Shown here: one piece after another, positions 11,906 to 27,351 of the stretch
Layout of the letters: every line of letters begins with the position of its first letter
Numbering within the stretch: the stretch's first letter is position 1
DNA from: Collybiopsis luxurians FD-317 M1
Lineage: Eukaryota > Basidiomycota > Agaricomycetes > Agaricales > Omphalotaceae
Direction: 5' to 3'
Assembly: GCA_000827265.1 (NCBI GenBank)
Contig: KN834754.1
Coordinates: 1,008,831 to 1,072,830 of the forward strand
DNA: 64,000 nt
Translations under genes and position numbers: made by a program
Notes under the pieces: generated by a model
The model's input: the letters and a program-made list of their open reading frames with translations, nothing else
Database searches by the model: none
Told to the model about the DNA's origin: nothing

Positions 11906-13047
11906 ATGTCCATCCTTAGCCAGGCTGCGCGGCGTTTTGTCAACGCTTCTATCGTTGATGCTCGATTATTTTCCACTAGCTCCAGCAGACTCCAGGCCGA
12001 GCCTCTGCAGAAACCTGTCCTGAATAAGGAGTTCAAGATTTACCGCTGGGCAAGTCACAAATTTTGCGTCGTCTACATAGACTGATCCAAATCCTCTTCA
12101 GAACCCCGACGAGCCTTCCAAGAAGCCCACTCTTCAATCATATACCATTGACCTTAACCAAACAGGTCCTATGGTGCGTCCAACCAACCCCTGGCAATCA
12201 TGCGACAAACTCATTCTTTTTCTGCTTCAAGATTCTGGACGCTCTCATCAAAATTAAGAACGAGATTGACCCAACTCTTACTTTCCGTCGTTCCTGCCGA
12301 GAGGGAATTTGTGGTTCTTGCGCAATGAACATTAATGGCCAAAATACTCTCGCTTGTCTGTGCCGTATAGACCGAGACACGTCCAAAGATTCAAAGATCT
12401 ACCCTCTCCCGCACAGTGCGTTCCATCCATTTCCAAGCTTTTGTAGTTGCTCATCGTTCATTCAGTGTACATTGTCAAGGATTTGGTTCCCGACCTTACA
12501 CAATTCTACAAGCAGTACAAGTCCATTGAACCTTACCTTCAAAATGATAACCCGCCGGAGAAGGGTAGGCTACTTTCAATTTCCCCTTCCGTTCCCTATC
12601 AGGCTTAACTCCGCTTATACTACAGGTGAGTTCCTTCAGTCCCAGGAGGAGCGACGCAAGCTCGATGGATTGTACGAATGTATTCTCTGCGCATGCTGCT
12701 CTACCTCTTGCCCTTCATACTGGTGGAATCAGGATGAATATTTGGGACCGGCTACTTTGATGCAGGCTTACCGGTGGATTGCTGACTCTCGGGTGCGTAT
12801 CTCCGCACCCCTGCATTTCATATGGGTCTGACAGCGCTTTTTAAAGGACGCCAATGGCGCGAAACGTAAGGAGCTTTTGCAAAATGAAATGAGCATGTAC
12901 CGATGCCATACCATCTTCAATTGTATGCTCTCCTTATTTTTATTAGCATGTATGTTTATCTCCCATGCAGGTTCCCGAACTTGCCCGAAGGGTCTCAACC
13001 CTGCCGCTGCTATCGCCAAGATCAAACTCGAACTAGCTGCAGACTAG
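11906..13047 (+). CDS. SDH2: Succinate dehydrogenase iron-sulfur subunit, mitochondrial
   Basis: Iron-sulfur subunit of complex II, carrying electrons from the flavoprotein to ubiquinone. The start at 11906 gives an Arg-rich presequence ([20 protein letters not shown]). All three cluster motifs are present: [2Fe-2S] CREGICGSC with the downstream Cys in NTLAC, [4Fe-4S] [12 protein letters not shown] and [3Fe-4S] [17 protein letters not shown]. The C-terminus IKLELAAD ends at TAG 13045-13047. About six introns are spliced out. The first (12050-12101) starts with GCAAGT and ends CAG, so it is a GC-AG intron; no GT donor gives the required join of IYRW to NPDEPSKK. Identification is certain. Confidence 0.97.
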
Positions 13048-13228
13048 TCGTGTTTCACTGGACATCTGAACTTGTACATGTAGATCATTGGGCGGACAGG
13101 GCGAAGAATTACTTGAACGAAGTAGAGAATAATACAATGTTCTCCTATTATTATTACCAGCAATACAGATGACATGGTTGCATTTCATCAAGGGTGCGCT
13201 ATCTCTTTGAAAACTCCAGCAGCACCCT

Positions 13229-13754
13229 TCAACCAATCTCATGCTCGGCTAGCAGCTAAACAATTATTAGCTTGAGCTGCTCTGAGCCAGAGATATTCGT
13301 ACCATGTTTGGTATTCCATTTGAGATGGGATAACAATGCTTACAATTTGGGCAGATCATTTTTCCCTCCTCGACGTGAATCTAGGTAGTATCAGCCTGAG
13401 TAGATGTCCAATACCAAGATGAGCCTCGTACCTCGAGCAAAACATGATGTAAATTCTTCAAAAAATCATCGTCGAGCATTTCTGGCTGTTCTAATGGCAG
13501 CGACGTGTCCCCTAGCTAAATTAAACTAACAGTTAATCTAAAGTATATGGCGAAAAGGATTCTTTCCATGCCTCCTTGGCGCTATCGACGAGTGCTTTCC
13601 ACTCAAGCTTGGGTAAAAACGTTTTGAGAAAGTCTGGATTGAATTCTGCTTCCCTTAACTCGATCTGAACGTCCTGGAATTGCAGAGGAAAGTTGTTCGA
13701 TGTGCAGCCTTTTACATGGCATGCAAGAAGGTTATGAGTTATCAGACGAACCAT
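13229..13754 (-). CDS. TRM112: Methyltransferase activator subunit Trm112
   Basis: Small zinc-binding partner that activates several methyltransferases acting on tRNA, rRNA and translation factor eRF1. The product of about 125 residues begins MVRLITHNLLACHVKGC, with the zinc-site Cys, and its second half has KMICPNCKHCYPISNGIPNM followed by LLAEHEIG and TGA at 13231-13229. Three introns are inferred. The first (13516-13571, 56 nt) needs a GC donor (GAG|GCATGG) and an AG acceptor; unspliced, the frame would stop soon after AKEAWKESF. The start codon lies only 38 bp from that of RRP45 on the opposite strand. The minus frame stays open to 13808, which would overlap RRP45, so the family-conserved MVRL start is preferred. 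Confidence 0.93.
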
Positions 13755-13792
13755 TGCTGCAGTGCGTAAGCGCTCATATTTTTTTTCTTCTA

Positions 13793-14902
13793 ATGCGACC
13801 GCCATCACCCTCGATTCCTGAAAAAGAGTTTTTGTTCTCTGCTCTCAAACAAGGCTTAAGACTGGATGGCCGTGAATTTTCCGAAATCCGACCCGTCACT
13901 CTCTCTTTTGGTCCAGATCTCGGTTGGGTTGAATGTTCTCTAGGCAAGACGCGGTACGAAACCAACCCCATGCATGATATCTCAGATCTTCCTTTACTGA
14001 TTGATGTACACCTCAGAGTTCTAACCCAAGTTGACGCGAAAATGGTCAAACCACCACCTGAACGGCCATTCGAAGGGTTCATCACGATTCATTCCGAAAT
14101 ATCTCCAATGGCCTCGAGCGAATACGAGCTTGGTCGGTAGGTACGCACGCTCTTCCTCATCCTCTGGATCTGCCCAAGTGAATGTATATGTTATATATTG
14201 CAGACCTTCCGAAGAGGAAGTTACTATAAGTCGTATGCTGGATAAAGTTATACGTCGGAGTGATGTCGTTGACAAGGAATCTTTGTGTATTCTTGCTGGA
14301 CAACGAGTACGTTTAGTCGCCAATCCCGTCCCATCCCAAACCTCGACATGCTTATGCTCATAGTGTACGTAGGTCTGGCATTTGCGACTGACCGTACACT
14401 GTCTGTCCGATTCTGGAAACCTTTTGGATTGCGCCTCTCTAGCAAGCATCGTCGCATTGAAACACTTTCGTAGACCAGATGTCGAAGTGATTGGAGAGGA
14501 AGTGACTGTGGTACGGTCCAAGTTCCTCTCGTTGGGGATTCTCTATCCTGCCTCTTTATCCTGATTCTTTGACAGCATCTACCTACATCCCGAGCACCCA
14601 TACCGCTCTCCCTGCATCATACACCATACTGCTTCACATTTGCCTTCTTCTCCGATACATCTATCAATCCAGTACTCGATCCGAACCTCCTCGAACAGCG
14701 TCTGAATGGAGGTCTCATGTCAGTTGCACTAAACGCCCAGCGTGAACTGTGCGTCGTTCAAAAAAGCGGTGGGGTTCCACTGGAACCGGCTGATGTTCTC
14801 AAAATTGTGAATGTTGCGGTACAAAAGGCAAAGGACTTGGATGCCTTTGTTGAGTCGAGACTCAGGGAAGATTGGGAGGGAAGAAAAATAGAGATTCGGT
14901 AG
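13793..14902 (+). CDS. RRP45: Exosome core subunit Rrp45 (RNase PH-like)
   Basis: Ring subunit of the eukaryotic RNA exosome (EXOSC9 family), needed for 3'-5' RNA processing. Landmarks in order: LRLDGREFSEIRPVTLSFG, SLGKTRVLTQVDAKMVKP, PFEGFITIHSEISPMASS, DKESLCILAGQRVW, ASIVALKHFRRPDVEV, and a C-terminal part VALNAQRELCVVQKSGG. Four introns restore the frame, for example CLGKTR joined to VLTQ near 13954-14008. The start at 13793 is the first ATG of the open exon. It is head-to-head with TRM112 and convergent with UBR7 (91 bp between stop codons). At about 290 residues it lacks a long C-terminal extension. Confidence 0.92.
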
Positions 14903-14993
14903 CACAACGTTCTTCCAATGGCATTTCTCGGTGCAAATTTGTATATCAGCCTTCAAGCAGTTCATTTCGTACAAGAGTATCAATATGTAGGAA

Positions 14994-16549
14994 TCAAGTT
15001 TGTTCTTGGGATGCTCTTTTTTCCTCCAGCAATTTATCGAAAAAATTCTTGACATCTGTTTCGTTCACAACTTTACCTTCCTGCGCAAAAGGTCGTAGAT
15101 ACTTGAGCAAATCATCTTTGAGGGCGTTAAACGCGTGAATTCCATCTATTGCGCGTTCGCGAGGTAATCTCTGAAGCGCACGCATCCCGAGTTCTTCCAG
15201 GGACAAACCTAGTAAAAAGAATTGAATTGCAAGAATGCATAGCAACTAAGATATGTCTGAAAGTACCTGAATCAGGGTCTTCCGGTGGTTCGTAAGTCTC
15301 CTCCTCTGCTAAGAGAAAAGGGTGTTTTTCTAATTCCAAAAGACACTGTTGGACTTTCCGGTGAGAAGAAACTCCACGGAAGCAATCTCGGGAACCAACC
15401 GATGAGCAACGACACCATCGTTCACGAAAACCTTCTGTGAGGAATAAATCACTTAGTCCCAGCGAGAGAGATGAGTTGGTCGACGACATGAGCTCTACAA
15501 TAACTTTCTGGGCTGTCGCATTCGGGGCTGGCAGAATGCACGGACTGTCAGTCAGGCGAGGCTTCTTCGCAGTATGATCATTGACAGTCGTAGGTGAGGA
15601 AGGTCGTTTAGTCCCACTTGAGGTAGTATCCGATTCTGCTTCCACATCTACCAAGACGTTGTCGCTGGTCGCTGTTGTTCCTTGGAGAACCTTCCATGGC
15701 AAGTCCGGCTCATCGCGAACTACCATTAAACATCCAGCTGTACCTGCATACTTTTGCAGGATTGGTATCTTCGAAACGCACCCACTACAGACAAGCGCGT
15801 CGTAATCGTCCGGACCAATCAGCGCCGGAGGTAAATCATAAGATGCTTCAGAAGTTGCATCTCCGTCGGGGCTATTATTCAAATCTCCTTGCGGCGAAGA
15901 GTTTTCTTCTGAATCGGGCGGTCGTTCACGGAGGTTACAACAAGATTCGTGGAACCAGTCCTGTAGGAGTGCGAGTCAATAACACGAACCGAATAATCCT
16001 ATAAGCATATGAACAAACTTCACAAGCTAAACACTGTATCATCGTCTCCTTCTCAGTCGCGTCATAGGTTCTCTTGCATCGGCAAAACAGGGCTTCAAAA
16101 TTCTGACCATACAGATTGGATTCATTCACTGGTTCAGAAGTGGTATGAAGAGAACACGGATGTGAGATGGCCTCAGTCGGACAATCGCACCGAAAATTTC
16201 GTTTCGGAAATCTTTGAGTGATGTTTATTTCGTAACTCTGAGAGGGATGAAGACGAGCGGTTTACTTACAGTTCAATTTGTTCGTGATCTGTATGACAAG
16301 CTATAGAGCAGGCTGGACAGATCCCACGAGATTCCGGGCAGGTAAGGCAAAGATATACAGCTTGTCTGGACCAGGTATTTCCGGTCATCGTCAGCACTGC
16401 AAGTACTTATTCGATCAATGCAACCGATACCTTATATGACCGAGCGGATAAGTACACTGAGAAAACTGATGTGGCAGTGCCTCTGCAGCTTCCTGTACTA
16501 GGATATCTTGAGAAGCGACATATTCTGCTAGAGTTGCGGAGCCAGACAT
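14994..16549 (-). CDS. UBR7: UBR7-like N-recognin (UBR box plus PHD finger)
   Basis: Putative E3 ubiquitin ligase of the UBR7/mlo2 family. The start at 16549 gives MSGSATLAEYVASQ. The UBR-box cysteine and histidine pattern spans roughly residues 30-105 (CTYPLGHIRQAVYLCLTC, CPACSIACHTDHEQIELF, RNFRCDC). A PHD-type finger follows (LFCRCKRTYD, MIQCLACEDWFHESCC and a downstream CSGC). The C-terminal region ends KLLEEKRASQEQT at 14994. A Ser/Thr-rich insert with KRPSSPTT lies between. Five or six introns are inferred. UBR7 proteins have been linked to histone ubiquitination in animals; the role in fungi is not clear. Confidence 0.88.
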
Positions 16550-16706
16550 CAGAGGGAGGGTGGAAAGTAAAGAACCGCGAGCGCTAATTTAGTTGACGAG
16601 AAACATGTGACATACACATGACTGTTTCTTAGCGCCGGGCGCGACTCAGACAGTACAGGTCAAAGATCAGAATTATCTCAAATACTTTGTAAAAACCCGA
16701 CGATCT

Positions 16707-19950
<3,244 letters not shown>

Positions 19951-20267
19951 CGTGATGGTGGTTATAAGTCAAAGTAAAGAAGACATCACGTCGCGTATCC
20001 CTTCGAGGAGGTAAGACCGGCCCGATATCAAAGGATCGAGCATTTTCGAAGAAGGTGCAATGAAATTCAAAGCCTCAACATTGTTAAAATCGAATCGTTC
20101 AGAGCATAACAATACAGGAAAGTACGGGGCATTGTTACACCCGGGGTCAGCGCTTGCGTTGTGGCAATAGCATGTTCGATATAACTGTTAGCCTTAAGCA
20201 CAGTCCTGCCAGTATGGAGAGCGTATAGACAGCATAAAGGACGGAGGAAAGAAGTACACGAACGACA
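19951..20267. other. Intergenic: GH2 5' side and SRP14 3' side
   Basis: About 317 bases that should contain the beta-galactosidase promoter and the SRP14 3' UTR. I see no coding signal. Confidence 0.4.
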
Positions 20268-20933
20268 TTATACGGCTTTTGCCTTTGATTTTGTTTCCTC
20301 CCTTCCTTTGGATCTATTCAACGCCTCCTGCTGTTTCAAAGCTGCTTTCAACTGACGCTGTCGCTTCTTTCGTCCATTTCCTCGTTTCGGTCCATTAATA
20401 ACCACAGGTTCTGTCAGCTTCTTCTTGCGCGCTGCCACTTGTTCTGCCCGTTGTTTCTCTCGTTTCTTATCTCGTTTTCGGAGAGTCGTCATGGAAGATT
20501 TGAGAAGAGCACCATAAACCTGGTAGAATTTTTGTACCTCAGACGATTTGACCTAAATTAAGAGTTGTAATAGGGATACACATGGAGATACAATAATCGG
20601 ACGCACCGTTGTCGAAAATTTTACATCGCGACCATTTGTAACTCGAAGAAGACATGGGTATTCTCTAGGATCATCTGCGCCTTGGCCTGCCTTCATCGCT
20701 GTATCCTCCTTATCATAAGAAACTAAGAGAGAGAGAGACTGAAGGTCAAGCTGAGGATTCTGGTGTCAAGAGATGGATGATTCGTACGTCGTTTCTGAGT
20801 AATCCATATTGACCCATGATGTTTGGAGGATTCAAACAGCGCAGCCAACTGTTTGAGAAACTGTAAAGCAGTTAGTGGTCAGCAGATTTGTATCAAAAAA
20901 CGAAGTTACAGAATCTTGATCGACCAGCTGCAT
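20268..20933 (-). CDS. SRP14: Signal recognition particle subunit SRP14
   Basis: Alu-domain SRP protein that helps arrest elongation during targeting to the ER. A short first exon (MQLVDQDS) joins to FLKQLAALFESSKHHGSIWI, which is the recognisable SRP14 start, then to KAGQGADDPREYPCLLRVTNG and KFSTTVKSSEVQKFYQVYG. The tail is very basic (KRDKKREKQRAEQ and a KSKAKAV end), as in fungal and plant SRP14 proteins. Three introns are inferred. The first exon is placed by frame and a GTAACT donor; an upstream in-frame alternative was not seen. It lies head-to-head with SPC25 (116 bp between start codons). SRP68, another SRP subunit, is at the right end of the window. Confidence 0.87.
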
Positions 20934-21049
20934 TGGCCAGAATGAAGGAAGACTGGCCCGCAACAGTAAGCGCCGGTCAAGTGTTCCGCCCCCGCGGTGG
21001 TGTGATCAAATTCAGCGCTCAGCTCTTGACCTTCAACCACCACCGTCTA

Positions 21050-21961
21050 ATGGCCTACAGATTTTATTTTGATCTTAAAACAACGCTTTCCAATCCGAAT
21101 GAGCCCAATCTTCGGAAAGATCTGGACATCCCTGTCTTTGAGGAAACCTTGCAAAACTTTCTTCAAGCCGTCAATAGCTATAAGAACAGATCCATCGCCG
21201 CCATTACGGACAAGCGTGCAAAGGATGCAGCAGAGATAAAAAGGGCGCAGGAAAAGGCTCAGAAACTAGAGACAGAAACAAATAAATGCAAAGTACGCGA
21301 AATTGAGCTCATGGCCAGTAAGTCCTGCGCGTTCAGCTGTCTGAAATTTCAAACCTCATGAATGCTGTATAGCCCTCGAGAAAGAACAGGCAGAAAGGAA
21401 AGACGCCGAGCTTACAGTAGCTGCGTTCAAACGACAGATAGCTTCCCTGCATGAACGCAGTGCGAATATACAGGCTCAGATCGACGAATATCGTGTACTC
21501 GCTGCTAGTCTCAGAGCAGGTTGGTCATCGAGTTATTCCAACCTCCTTTCTCGCTCATCTGGCTAACTAGATAAGGGAAAAGAACGGGCGACGCTCAATG
21601 CTCATGCTTCACGAATCACCCCCGATCTAAAAGCGTTCGAGACCCTACTGGCTTGTAAGATAGAGGGAATAGAGAAGGAACAGTTGTTGATCACTTTTAC
21701 GTGTGTGGATGTGTCGGACAAGGACAGGGAATTTAGCTTCATCCTTGACGTTTCCGGATATCATTACAGAGGTATCGACTTTTAGCTTCACATCTGGCCT
21801 CTCTGAAGTAATCAATATTCCTTCCAGTCGTAAAAACCTCGCCTCCGTTACCATCTCTTCCGTTATTGGTGGACAAATTGAACTCTACTCGGGATATCTA
21901 CGCCTTCATTGTCCAGATACGGCAAGAATTTCATACGATGGCGAACGGGGAAGATGCATGA
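21050..21961 (+). CDS. SPC25: Kinetochore protein Spc25 (Ndc80 complex)
   Basis: Subunit of the Ndc80 complex that links kinetochores to microtubules. The first exon from 21050 encodes MAYRFYFDLKTTLS and a long coiled coil (FLQAVNSYKNRSIAAI, KAQKLETETNKCKVREIELM) that continues through the next two exons. The C-terminal globular domain has FSFILDVSGYHYRV and, across a splice, TSPPLPSLPLLVDKLN with TRDIYAFIVQIRQEF. The stop is TGA at 21959-21961. Four introns are inferred, all GT-AG. The arrangement of coiled coil followed by a small globular end matches the family in order and in size (about 230 residues). Confidence 0.85.
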
Positions 21962-22350
21962 TATCTTTATGCGTGAGTTTTGGCCTTGTACTCGTATAGG
22001 TGAAACGATAAATCTCCATTTTTGTAGGATCGATTTTCTCTGGGTTCCAACTACCTTGTACTGTATATATACCCTCTGTATCATACTATACTTCAGTCTG
22101 TACCGTGTTGCTCTGAACGTATGTCTGACGGCTGAGAAACTTATGAAAAAATCCTGCTGGAGAAAAAAGTAGAGCCGTATCGTAAGATTGATATGTTAAC
22201 AATCTAGTTTACATACATGCAATGATACAAAAAAGTACCGCTCTCCAAATATATAATACAAAATCTGCTCATTAGTGTTGTACAATATCGTAGAATTTCT
22301 GGAAAGCGATAGCAGAGCCAACGTCAATTAGTACATTTGTTTCTTCAATT

Positions 22351-24399
22351 TCAACGTCTACCCTTCTTCTTTTCAGGCTCTGGAATCTCCACCGGTCTCT
22401 GACAAACAGGGCATCGCCCCGAAACGTCTATTAACCACGGGTCTAGACAAGTTTTCTATAAATAGCCCGAGTAAAGTCAGTGCGACGTAAGTAGGAGAGA
22501 CAAGCTTAAGAACGAACATGAAAAACATGGCCACATCTAAGGAGTCTAAGCGGCTGGGCACCTTCACCTGCATCCGCAAGCCTAAGTAGGTCGTCCCCGC
22601 GCTCCTCTTCTGAGATGACTTCAACAGTCTGAGTCTGAGTAGCCATCTCCTGAGCGACAGCCTTTGATGACGCGGTTGCAATCTCTTTCGCTTGTGTTTC
22701 CGGTGCGGGATGCAGACGTTTCGGCTCTTCGAAATCAAGCAGGCATATGGCGCAAGCGGCGCGGTTATCATCCAAAACAACGAAAGGATATCCCTCCGTA
22801 TCCCAATTATCTTCCCAAGAAACAGGTTCGCCTGATTTCTCAGGCCGAACTGGACCATTATTTTCAGAGGGTACATCAGCAGCAGGTTTCTTTTCGGACT
22901 TTGATGATTTTCTAAACTTGATGAACTTGAAGCGTTTCCTAGCAGGCGTTTCACTATTCTTGACGGAAAGTTTCGGAGGATAGGAATAGGCACTTTCCGG
23001 AATTTGTATCGCTTCAATAGGTGGGGCATCAGGAGGAGGAGGAATGTACATGACGAGAGGGATTCGGTCGACCAAGTTTTTAGGTAACTTGCCTATCTCC
23101 GGCTTGATCATATGCGGGTTCTGGAGAGGATGTCTTCCGATACATAGGAGGAATATATTCCATACAATCTGTGGAGAATTAGAACCCGAAAGGATGGAGA
23201 TATAGCAGTGGACGTACGAAGACGACTGGTGCAAAAACAAAAACTATTAAGCCCAGTATGATCACTTCAAGTATCATTAGATACGTTATACACAGAATCC
23301 CAAAGACCAGCCACCATATGTGCGGGGCAGAAAAGCGGCAGGTGTTTACGGAATTATAAACCAATATATTTGCAGTCAGGAACCACGTCAAACTGTACAA
23401 TGAGGAGAAAAGCGAGACCCTGTGCGCAGAAGTCTAAACATCAGGTTATCAGATAGGCATTGTTTCATCTCACCTTCTGAACATGGCTGTGTGACGCAGG
23501 CGCGTGTCCTCCGTGCGCGGGGAATTGCCAGGCTGGGAAGAGGGTTGAGGTTGGTAGGACAGTGGCGACCGCGTTGGTGCCGGATGTCCCGGATGTGCCG
23601 CAGGTGACGCGTTTTGACCGGCCTCAACATCATTACTGGAATTCCTGTTGGGACTGTACAGTCGGTTAGGAACTACATTCATAGCAGCATTATACCGACT
23701 TACGTGGATTTATCCCGAGTCCATCCCCAGTAGGCTAGTATACTAGCCATAATGACACGAGCCAGCCAGAGCACAGACCAGGCACCCAGTGGACGATCGC
23801 ATGCAGTCCATTCGTTGACTTGAGGAAAAGTTGGACTTGATTTGGGTGCAGAGGAGGCCAGGACGACGATAATAATGACCGTCTGTGTCCTGGTCAGTCA
23901 GACATTGTGGAATAAGAAAGGGGGGACTCACCTGAGTGAAACCCCAGCACAACGTCCAGATCAAAGACACCATAGCTCTCCGACCCCGAGGAGCGTTGGG
24001 TCCATAACCAAAGAATATTAGAATTCTGGTGACAATCGAGATGCCCGCTGGATAAGTTGGTCTCTGGGGCGCCTGATCCTGTGTTGTGGTATTTGCAGGA
24101 ATAGTGGGTGGAGAAGGAGAAGGATGGGTAACAGCTGGAGGGGGGGTACGGGGTGGTGATACTGTATCTCGTTCGCTTTCTGGATGTTCTGGAATAGAAT
24201 GAGCATTGAAAATAGGTCCGGCACTGCGAGGACCACGCCTGGCATCCTTTGGAATAGAGATCACGGTTGATGAAGATGTGCTGGCTTCGGAAGTTGGTAG
24301 AAGGGTAAGTTGAATTCTTGTGCTGCCCTCAGGTTCATCGCCCGCAGACCTGGTCCGACGCAAAGATCCTGTGTTGTTCTTGGATTTATTAGTCGACAT
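22351..24399 (-). CDS. Multi-pass membrane RING-H2 protein (putative E3 ligase)
   Basis: Putative membrane-anchored E3 ubiquitin ligase. The N-terminus (from MSTNKSKNNTGSLRRTRS) is long, polar and Ser/Pro-rich, followed by a membrane region of about five or six segments (for example MVSLIWTLCWGF, a TVIIIVVLASS segment and WWLVFGILCITYLMIL). A conserved-looking linker PEIGKLPKNLVDRIPLVMYI precedes the RING-H2 finger: CAICLLDF, then CGHVFHKTCLDPWL and CPVCQRPVE, the Cys/His pattern being interrupted by an insert of about 65 residues between the second and third ligand pairs. It ends with a basic EKKKGRR at 22351. Around seven introns are needed. Subcellular site is not determined. Confidence 0.78.
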
Positions 24400-24921
24400 A
24401 CAGTAATTTCTTTGATCTGAGGGTTAGTGATATGATTTACAAAGCTGTAGATCATTCGAACCGAATTCAGATACCAGAGGTTTTCCTGTGCAGGGCGTTC
24501 ACCGTCAGTGACAGCGTTCAGCTACGCTGCCTGAAGATGAAGTTCAGGAAAGAGTGCTGTTGACGGCGGTTGACGGCAGATTGACGTTTATGTACTGATC
24601 AAATTGCGGCCACCTTCTGAGCTCGCTTTCTCTGAATCTAGCTAAAGCACGGGCGAACGATACCAAGAGAAATATAATACCCTTGTGGTAGCTCTCTAGG
24701 TCTGACAATCGCTGATAAGCAGATCAACAATATTTATGCTTAACCTTCAAACTGTCGAACATGAGGATAGATTGAGCTGTATCTCTTTCACCCTTCAGCT
24801 GTCGCAGAAATTATTTAGGCTTTTCTTTAAAGTCTTCCTCTGCTCATGTATGTCGGGGCGTTTGTTTTTAGGCAATAAGGGATACATGCATTACATTATC
24901 CGCAGCACAATTATTTAATGA
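24400..24921. other. Intergenic, no gene recognised
   Basis: About 520 bases between two minus-strand genes. A 60-codon plus-strand ORF at 24736-24918 has no recognisable motif. I see no RNA gene. Confidence 0.4.
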
Positions 24922-27060
24922 TTAACGACCTGTAATCTCCCTCCATAGAGGCGTAAGTGCTTGTGCGACGGTGGTAGCCGCTGGGGTCAACCGGTCAATT
25001 GAACGAAAAGCACTGGAACTTGAGTAAACCGCTCACCAACTTCCAAGCACCCTCTCTCGGCCTCGTCAGCAACAGTCTTCAACAAGCCGCGAGATCTCCA
25101 TCGATCCGGATGGAACCTTCGGTGACTCTTTTCAACGAGTGTTTTGTAGTCTTGTGGCCGCATATTACGCTTGATAGCGTGGAAGAACTTCTCCACCGCG
25201 GCCCAATCGACATCCTCGACCGATAATGTCGCCGAAGGGGTAACGACAGGCCAGGGAACGACATCAAAAGATAACGGATCATAAGCGTTGAATTTCGTAG
25301 TGTCGAACGCCTCGCTCAAAATCTTGTATCTCTCCAATGCTCGATTTACGGTCCACGTACCATGCAACCACCTTTCGTGACGCTGTGCTCGCTCTCGTTT
25401 TCGTTTTTCGGCCTCTTCTCGCTCCCGGCGATCTATTTCTTCTCGTTCCCGACGTGCAGCTTCCTCCCGTTCTTTAGCTTCCCGAGCCTTCCGACGAGCT
25501 TCAGCTTGACTTTCATCCTCGGCACGCCTCATCTCAGCCCATTCACGTTCCTTAGCCTTTAGCCGTATTGCTTCTTGTTCGGCCTTTTCACGTAAAGCGC
25601 GTTGCTTAGCAGCTGCCTCCCAGAGGGGCCTGTCGGCCTCGAGTTCTGCGAGCTTTCTCCGCGACTCAGCTATGGCAGCTGCTCTGACACTGTCTTCATC
25701 AAGCGAGGTATCGGTGGAAGGTCTCCCAGCAAGGTCTTCATCTTCACTGTCATCGTTGTCAGTGCTATCACTAGATTCTGCATTCTGTTCGTGCTGAGCT
25801 GGGACATCTATGGAACTAGAAGATGAATCAAAGAAAGAGAACCACGGCGCAGGAAACGAACCGTTTGAGGGCGGCTTGAGCTCAGGTACTTCAGCGTACA
25901 CTTCTTGCATAAATTGTTCGTGCCATCGTTGTCGACGACGATCAACTTTAGCCCGTCGTCGCTCTTGTCGTCTTCGTTCCCGTTGAGCCCGTTTAGTATC
26001 CATTTCACGTTTCGCCGCACCCGGTGATGTTTTTCGTGTTCGTTTTCCTTGGATATTTTGTTCGTAGCTGAATGTGTTGCGGAACAAATCGCCCCCCAAT
26101 TCTCTTTCTGGCGAACGCAATGGGTCGACAAGTAAAGCAGCTGTGTAAAGGTTTCAGCAGGCGTCAGCAGACTTCTAAGGGCGGGAATTCTCACCCTTGC
26201 GTTTTGCTGCATTCTCAGAAGGAACGCTTTGAGAGCGTTCCGATGGCGGCGCTGCGCTGAAATTATACTGAAATTCCTCCTTGTTTGACAACTTTTCTGC
26301 CCGCCGGGATATAAATTCCCTTCTCCGCTGCCTATCCCGTAATAGATCTTCCCTTTTCTTCAATCTGCTACTTGAGGGACCTGCCGATTTCGCTCTTGGC
26401 GATGGCATAGACTGATCAACGACCATATCTTCCACCTCCTCGATCTCATCATCGTCCGAATCTAAATCGTGGGAGGTTCCGGTATGGATCTTCTTGCGTG
26501 GTTTTAATGGCGGAATACCAGCTGTAGTGGTGCTTCTCTTGCCGGCTAAGTGTGGACTTTCCGGAGACTTTTGAGGGACAGGTGTAATGACAGTGAGTGC
26601 TGGAGGTACTCGAACTCGACACTCGTACAAGGGATCTAGTTTGTAGATGTCCCATTGGTCTTGAGAACACTCATAAAGCGTTCTGAAGCAGAATCAGTAA
26701 CAAATCGGATCGCATGGAATGCGATACACACCCGCAAACGTTGATAATTCTCGGCCATTGTCCTTCATTAACAACGCCTGGGTCTCTCTGAGCTTTGGGC
26801 ACAAATCTCCAAAAACTTTCGCCAGTTGGCGAATGTTCAATGACGATGCGTCTTGAGTTGGAAAGATCGTCGTTTAAGGAAAGTCTTCGCGCATCTGGTG
26901 GTAAGTTTAAAGAAGTCGCGGTGTGTGGATTAAAAGAAGCAAAAGACAGTGAAGATTTAGTAAAAGTGAGTAGCCTGTCGCGTTGCGAAGGGTCTAATTG
27001 ACCAGGAACTGAACCCGTCAACTTCCTGGACGACGAAGGACCAGCAGAAGGGGAAGCCAT
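24922..27060 (-). CDS. NFKBIL1-like coiled-coil protein with J-like C-terminal domain
   Basis: Long basic and acidic coiled-coil protein of uncertain role. The N-terminal part holds FWRFVPKAQRDPG and IYKLDPLYECRVRVPPAL; a central low-complexity region has KRTRKTSPG and an acidic SDSTDNDDSEDED patch; a long Glu/Arg/Ala-rich helix follows. The C-terminus reads VEKFFHAIKRNMRPQD, RRFHPDRWRSRGLL and, across an intron, VAQALTPLWREITGR. The HPDRW motif and its neighbours resemble the end of NFKBIL1, a nuclear protein linked to mRNA processing in animals, and recall the HPD of J domains. Three introns are inferred. The start is 27060 (MASPSAGPSSS); 27096 is an in-frame alternative. Confidence 0.6.
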
Positions 27061-27351
27061 TCTGAACTTGTGCAATGTTTTGGTTAGGGAATCCATTGGG
27101 GAAAGAAAAAGAGCATTGTATTTTCACTGACCTTGTATTTGAAGGAGAGGGCAAGAGAACAGGTCGCGTGTCACGTGATACGCTGATTACTGCTTTTGGA
27201 ACAATGTATTTTCTAAATTTATTACTCAATTTAGATAACGTCAATTGTCAAGTGGCGACTCATTTCCACATTCTACGAGTCGAGTCCAGTTTCTGACTCG
27301 AGTCCTCTCATTTCACATATATATCACCTTAGATCACTGTACATCACAATC

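Noticed and set aside
12064..12831. 255-codon plus ORF as a gene
   Set aside because: It runs through several SDH2 introns; the correct exons in the same area give SDH2.
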